From Paraburkholderia phenazinium (GTDB lineage: Bacteria > Pseudomonadota > Gammaproteobacteria > Burkholderiales > Burkholderiaceae), in NCBI RefSeq assembly GCF_900141745.1, contig NZ_FSRM01000002.1, positions 2,604,001 through 2,668,000 on the forward strand: DNA of 64,000 bases, read 5' to 3'. The position numbers and the translations under genes were made by a program. A model generated the notes under the pieces. The model searched no databases. It saw nothing but the letters and a program-made list of their open reading frames with translations, and was not told the DNA's origin. Of this stretch, positions 61,966 to 64,000 are shown one piece after another (position 1 is the stretch's first letter; every line of letters starts with the position of its first letter).

Positions 61966-63018
61966 TCACTTCGCTGGATGATGAAGCGTGGGCTTGAGTC
62001 CAGGCTTGAGTGTCTCATTGTCCGGCAGCGGATCCGAGGAAGCTGGGTGCGTGCGCCGGTAATTCGCCGACAGCACACCCCAGCGGCGCGCCCAGATAGC
62101 CGTGAGAATCGGCGTGAGCAGCGAGGTCACCACCACCGAGGTGGCGACCAGTGCCGTGGCAGCCGGAGCGACCGCAGCATAGCGCGGTTCGATGCCGGCG
62201 ATGATCTGCGGCACCGCGACCGCCGCGCCGGCGGTCGATGCCGCGCCGATGCCCGCCGTGCCGTTGCCGCGCGCGAGAAAGATATCGGCCAGCACGAGCG
62301 TCGTGCCGGTCACCACGATGACACAGAGCCCGATCAGCACGCCGAGCAGGCCCGTGTCGAGGATGACACGGAAGTCGAGATTATTGCCGAGCGCGAACGC
62401 AAAGAACGGCACCATCACCGCCACTGCCTGACCGAAGAACTGCCGCAGATCGCTATCCAGATTGCCGAGGGCAAAGCCGATCAGGAACGGCAGCAGCGCG
62501 CCGAGCAGTGTGGCGTAAGGGAAACTCGCGAGTCCGGCGATACCGAGCGTCACCATGGTCATGAACGGGCCTGACTCGAGCGACATCAGGCAGAACGCGC
62601 CGGCTTCTTCCGGCGTGCCGTACTGCTGCATGAGCGCCATATACAGGCCGCCGTTGCTCTCGTTCATCACGCAGATCACGGTGAGGACCGACAGACCCGT
62701 GAGAAAGCCGGAGGTGATGCCGCCCGGCGGCAGGAAATGCGAGGCGATCACCCCTGCGACCGCCGCGGTCAGCACCTTGGTGACGACCAGCACACCGCTT
62801 TTGCGCAGCACGACGGGCGTGGCCTTGAGACTGATGCTCGCGCCCATGCAAAAGAACCACACGGCGAGAATCGGCAGTGTGCCGGTAATCAGGGCATTGG
62901 AGAACGAACCCAGAAATTTGCCGGCATGCGGGGCGAACGTATGCACGCACGCCCCGAGCAGCAGCGGGACCAGCATCAGCCCACCGGGAATACGGTCGAT
63001 CGCCTTTTTGATTTTCAT
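61966..63018 (-). CDS. kdgT: 2-keto-3-deoxygluconate permease family transporter
   Basis: The 350-residue protein has about ten membrane helices and KdgT features: [69 protein letters not shown] and [18 protein letters not shown]. The family imports 2-keto-3-deoxygluconate from pectin or related sugar acids by proton symport. GGAGGAG precedes the chosen ATG. The RraA-like gene follows it. Regulation was not visible. Confidence 0.88.
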   Translation of the reverse strand: MKIKKAIDRIPGGLMLVPLLLGACVHTFAPHAGKFLGSFSNALITGTLPILAVWFFCMGASISLKATPVVLRKSGVLVVTKVLTAAVAGVIASHFLPPGGITSGFLTGLSVLTVICVMNESNGGLYMALMQQYGTPEEAGAFCLMSLESGPFMTMVTLGIAGLASFPYATLLGALLPFLIGFALGNLDSDLRQFFGQAVAVMVPFFAFALGNNLDFRVILDTGLLGVLIGLCVIVVTGTTLVLADIFLARGNGTAGIGAASTAGAAVAVPQIIAGIEPRYAAVAPAATALVATSVVVTSLLTPILTAIWARRWGVLSANYRRTHPASSDPLPDNETLKPGLKPTLHHPAK

Positions 63019-63506
63019 GCCGGGTGCTCCTCCGCGGTCATCGTCTCGACCGAAATTTAGCACTCGGAGGTCGGCCCGCCCGCGAAATCGTGGTCCTTTG
63101 AAGTCATCGTTTACACCTAAGGTGGGGAAGATAGAAATGGCATGACGCCTGGCAGATTTTGCACACCCGAGGTGCATTCTGGCGTGTTGTCAATCGATAG
63201 ACGGTGACTTGGCTGTGCAGCCTTTTGCGCCCCGCCCGACGGGCGCAAGCCTTATGCGACGGCGCTGTGCGGCCCACTCACGAGCAAGCGCCGCACCCCT
63301 CGCGCAGACAAGGCACGTGATGTGCTATTACCGGATCACCCGGACGAGCCCGTATTTGCCGGAAGAATGCAACTCGTCGTGCGAAACCGAGTCGGAACTT
63401 GCGAGCGATGCATGCGATGTACGCCCGCGTCACCAAGGCCGCGGCAAAGCGCGCGATACAATGGCTGCCTTATCGGGCCTAACCTGCTTTATAGCAACAA
63501 CGCAAA
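63019..63506. other. Divergent intergenic region, nothing assigned
   Basis: The 488-base gap separates the KdgT gene from a response-regulator gene. Short open frames here have no family features. A GGCA-N4-TTGCA stretch near 63150 recalls a sigma-54 promoter but its GG-GC spacing is 8 rather than 10. No operator stands out. Confidence 0.45.
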
Positions 63507-63917
63507 ATGAACGGAGTGTTGAGACTCGATCAGGCAACGATCGTGCTCGTCGAGGATGACCTGCAAAGCAGGGAATCGTTGACGCACCTGCTTGAATCGG
63601 AGGGCGCGCATGTCGTCGCAGTGGCGGATGCGGAAGAGGGCGTCGAAGCGGCGCTGCGATTGTTACCCGATGCGGTGGTTTGCGATCTCGAACTGCCCTG
63701 TATGGATGGTTTCTATCTGATCCAGCGGCTTCGCGATCACGAGATTCGCGGCGATCATTCGCCGGCGGTTGCGGTGGCGCTGACCGGCCACACTGACGAT
63801 ACCTACCGCTTGCGCAGCATCGGTGAAGGCTTCCAGCATTTCATGACCAAACCGGCCCGGCCGGATGATCTGGTCGAATTGCTACACGATGCGATAGACG
63901 CCCGCGCGGCAGGCTGA
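63507..63917 (+). CDS. Single-domain response regulator (receiver only)
   Basis: The 136-residue protein is one CheY-like receiver domain: acidic pair in IVLVEDDLQS, phosphoacceptor Asp in AVVCDLELPCMDG near residue 60, Thr in VALTGHTDD and Lys in HFMTKPARPDD. There is no output domain, so it acts through protein contacts or in a phosphorelay. No kinase is adjacent in the window; the hybrid kinase at 36754 is far away. Confidence 0.88.
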   Translation: MNGVLRLDQATIVLVEDDLQSRESLTHLLESEGAHVVAVADAEEGVEAALRLLPDAVVCDLELPCMDGFYLIQRLRDHEIRGDHSPAVAVALTGHTDDTYRLRSIGEGFQHFMTKPARPDDLVELLHDAIDARAAG

Positions 63918-63923
63918 GCGCTT

Positions 63924-64000
63924 TCAGACGCCGCTGCCGCTTACTGCTGCCGCGGCGGCGCCGGCTTCGGCGGCCTGACAGTCGGAGCACAGACCTTTCA
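63924..64000 (-). CDS. 3' end of a minus-strand gene with a Cys-X2-Cys motif
   Basis: The last 24 codons before a TGA read KGLCSDCQAAEAGAAAA and on. The paired cysteines suggest a zinc-ribbon or redox motif close to the C terminus, followed by an Ala-rich tail. The start lies beyond the window. The family is not recognisable from so little, and the frame itself is only moderately supported. Confidence 0.35.
   Translation of the reverse strand, partial: KGLCSDCQAAEAGAAAAAVSGSGV

Noticed and set aside
63140-63165. Possible sigma-54 promoter (GGCA-N4-TTGCA)
   Set aside because: The GG to GC spacing is 8 bases, not the required 10.

Overview
The window reads as a chromosomal stretch of a high-GC betaproteobacterium, most likely Paraburkholderia or Burkholderia sensu lato. 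This rests on the uniform GC-rich codon use, the gene families present (malonate decarboxylase, cyanide-insensitive oxidase, OprB porin, many amino-acid ABC importers, LysR/GntR/MocR regulators) and operator types familiar from that group. I see no rRNA, tRNA, CRISPR array, insertion sequence or prophage. The content is metabolic and accessory: uptake systems, each with its own regulator.

Layout. 1-5600: malonate decarboxylase genes (mdcA-B-C-D, mdcD cut by the window edge) behind a GntR regulator, divergent from an MFS transporter. 5700-6470: a YefM-YoeB toxin-antitoxin module with a TGTACA operator. 6479-8440: EamA exporter and divergent LysR regulator. 8425-16550: a six-gene minus-strand set (OprB porin, beta-propeller protein, Dyp-type peroxidase EfeB, Fbp-type ferric ABC importer) behind a Fur-box-like promoter. 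16821-18367: arylamine N-acetyltransferase and an isoprenylcysteine-methyltransferase-like membrane protein.

18480-31265 is the most interesting region. It holds two complete polar-amino-acid ABC importers and two HutC-type GntR regulators. One importer is joined to a histidine-ammonia-lyase-like enzyme that lacks the Ala-Ser-Gly triad forming the MIO cofactor. The other is divergent from a (frameshifted) isopenicillin-N-synthase-like dioxygenase and an FAD-linked oxidase. Each half has its own GTNTANAC-type operators, GTCTAGAC versus GTATATAC. An imidazole or betaine catabolic role, for example ergothioneine breakdown, is a testable hypothesis.

31307-39268: a membrane protein, a giant GMC oxidoreductase/alpha-beta hydrolase fusion co-encoded with a sigma-factor-like protein, and a hybrid histidine kinase converging on a LuxR-type response regulator. 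39847-42625: cyanide-insensitive oxidase cioAB with a 58-residue third subunit and an Anr/FNR box. 42732-43364: a HigBA-like module. 43604-43842: a strongly structured RNA of unknown class with its own promoter and terminator. 43937-48965: a glycolipid-binding-like protein, then a four-gene BVMO-SDR-hydrolase-hydrolase operon. 49129-64000: MscS channel, orphan sulfonate-binding protein, MerR, GNAT, a small secreted protein, EamA exporter with divergent MocR regulator, TAXI-type binding protein, zinc-ribbon protein, DHA2 drug exporter with divergent TetR, RraA-like protein with a KdgT permease, a single-domain response regulator and a gene end at the right edge.
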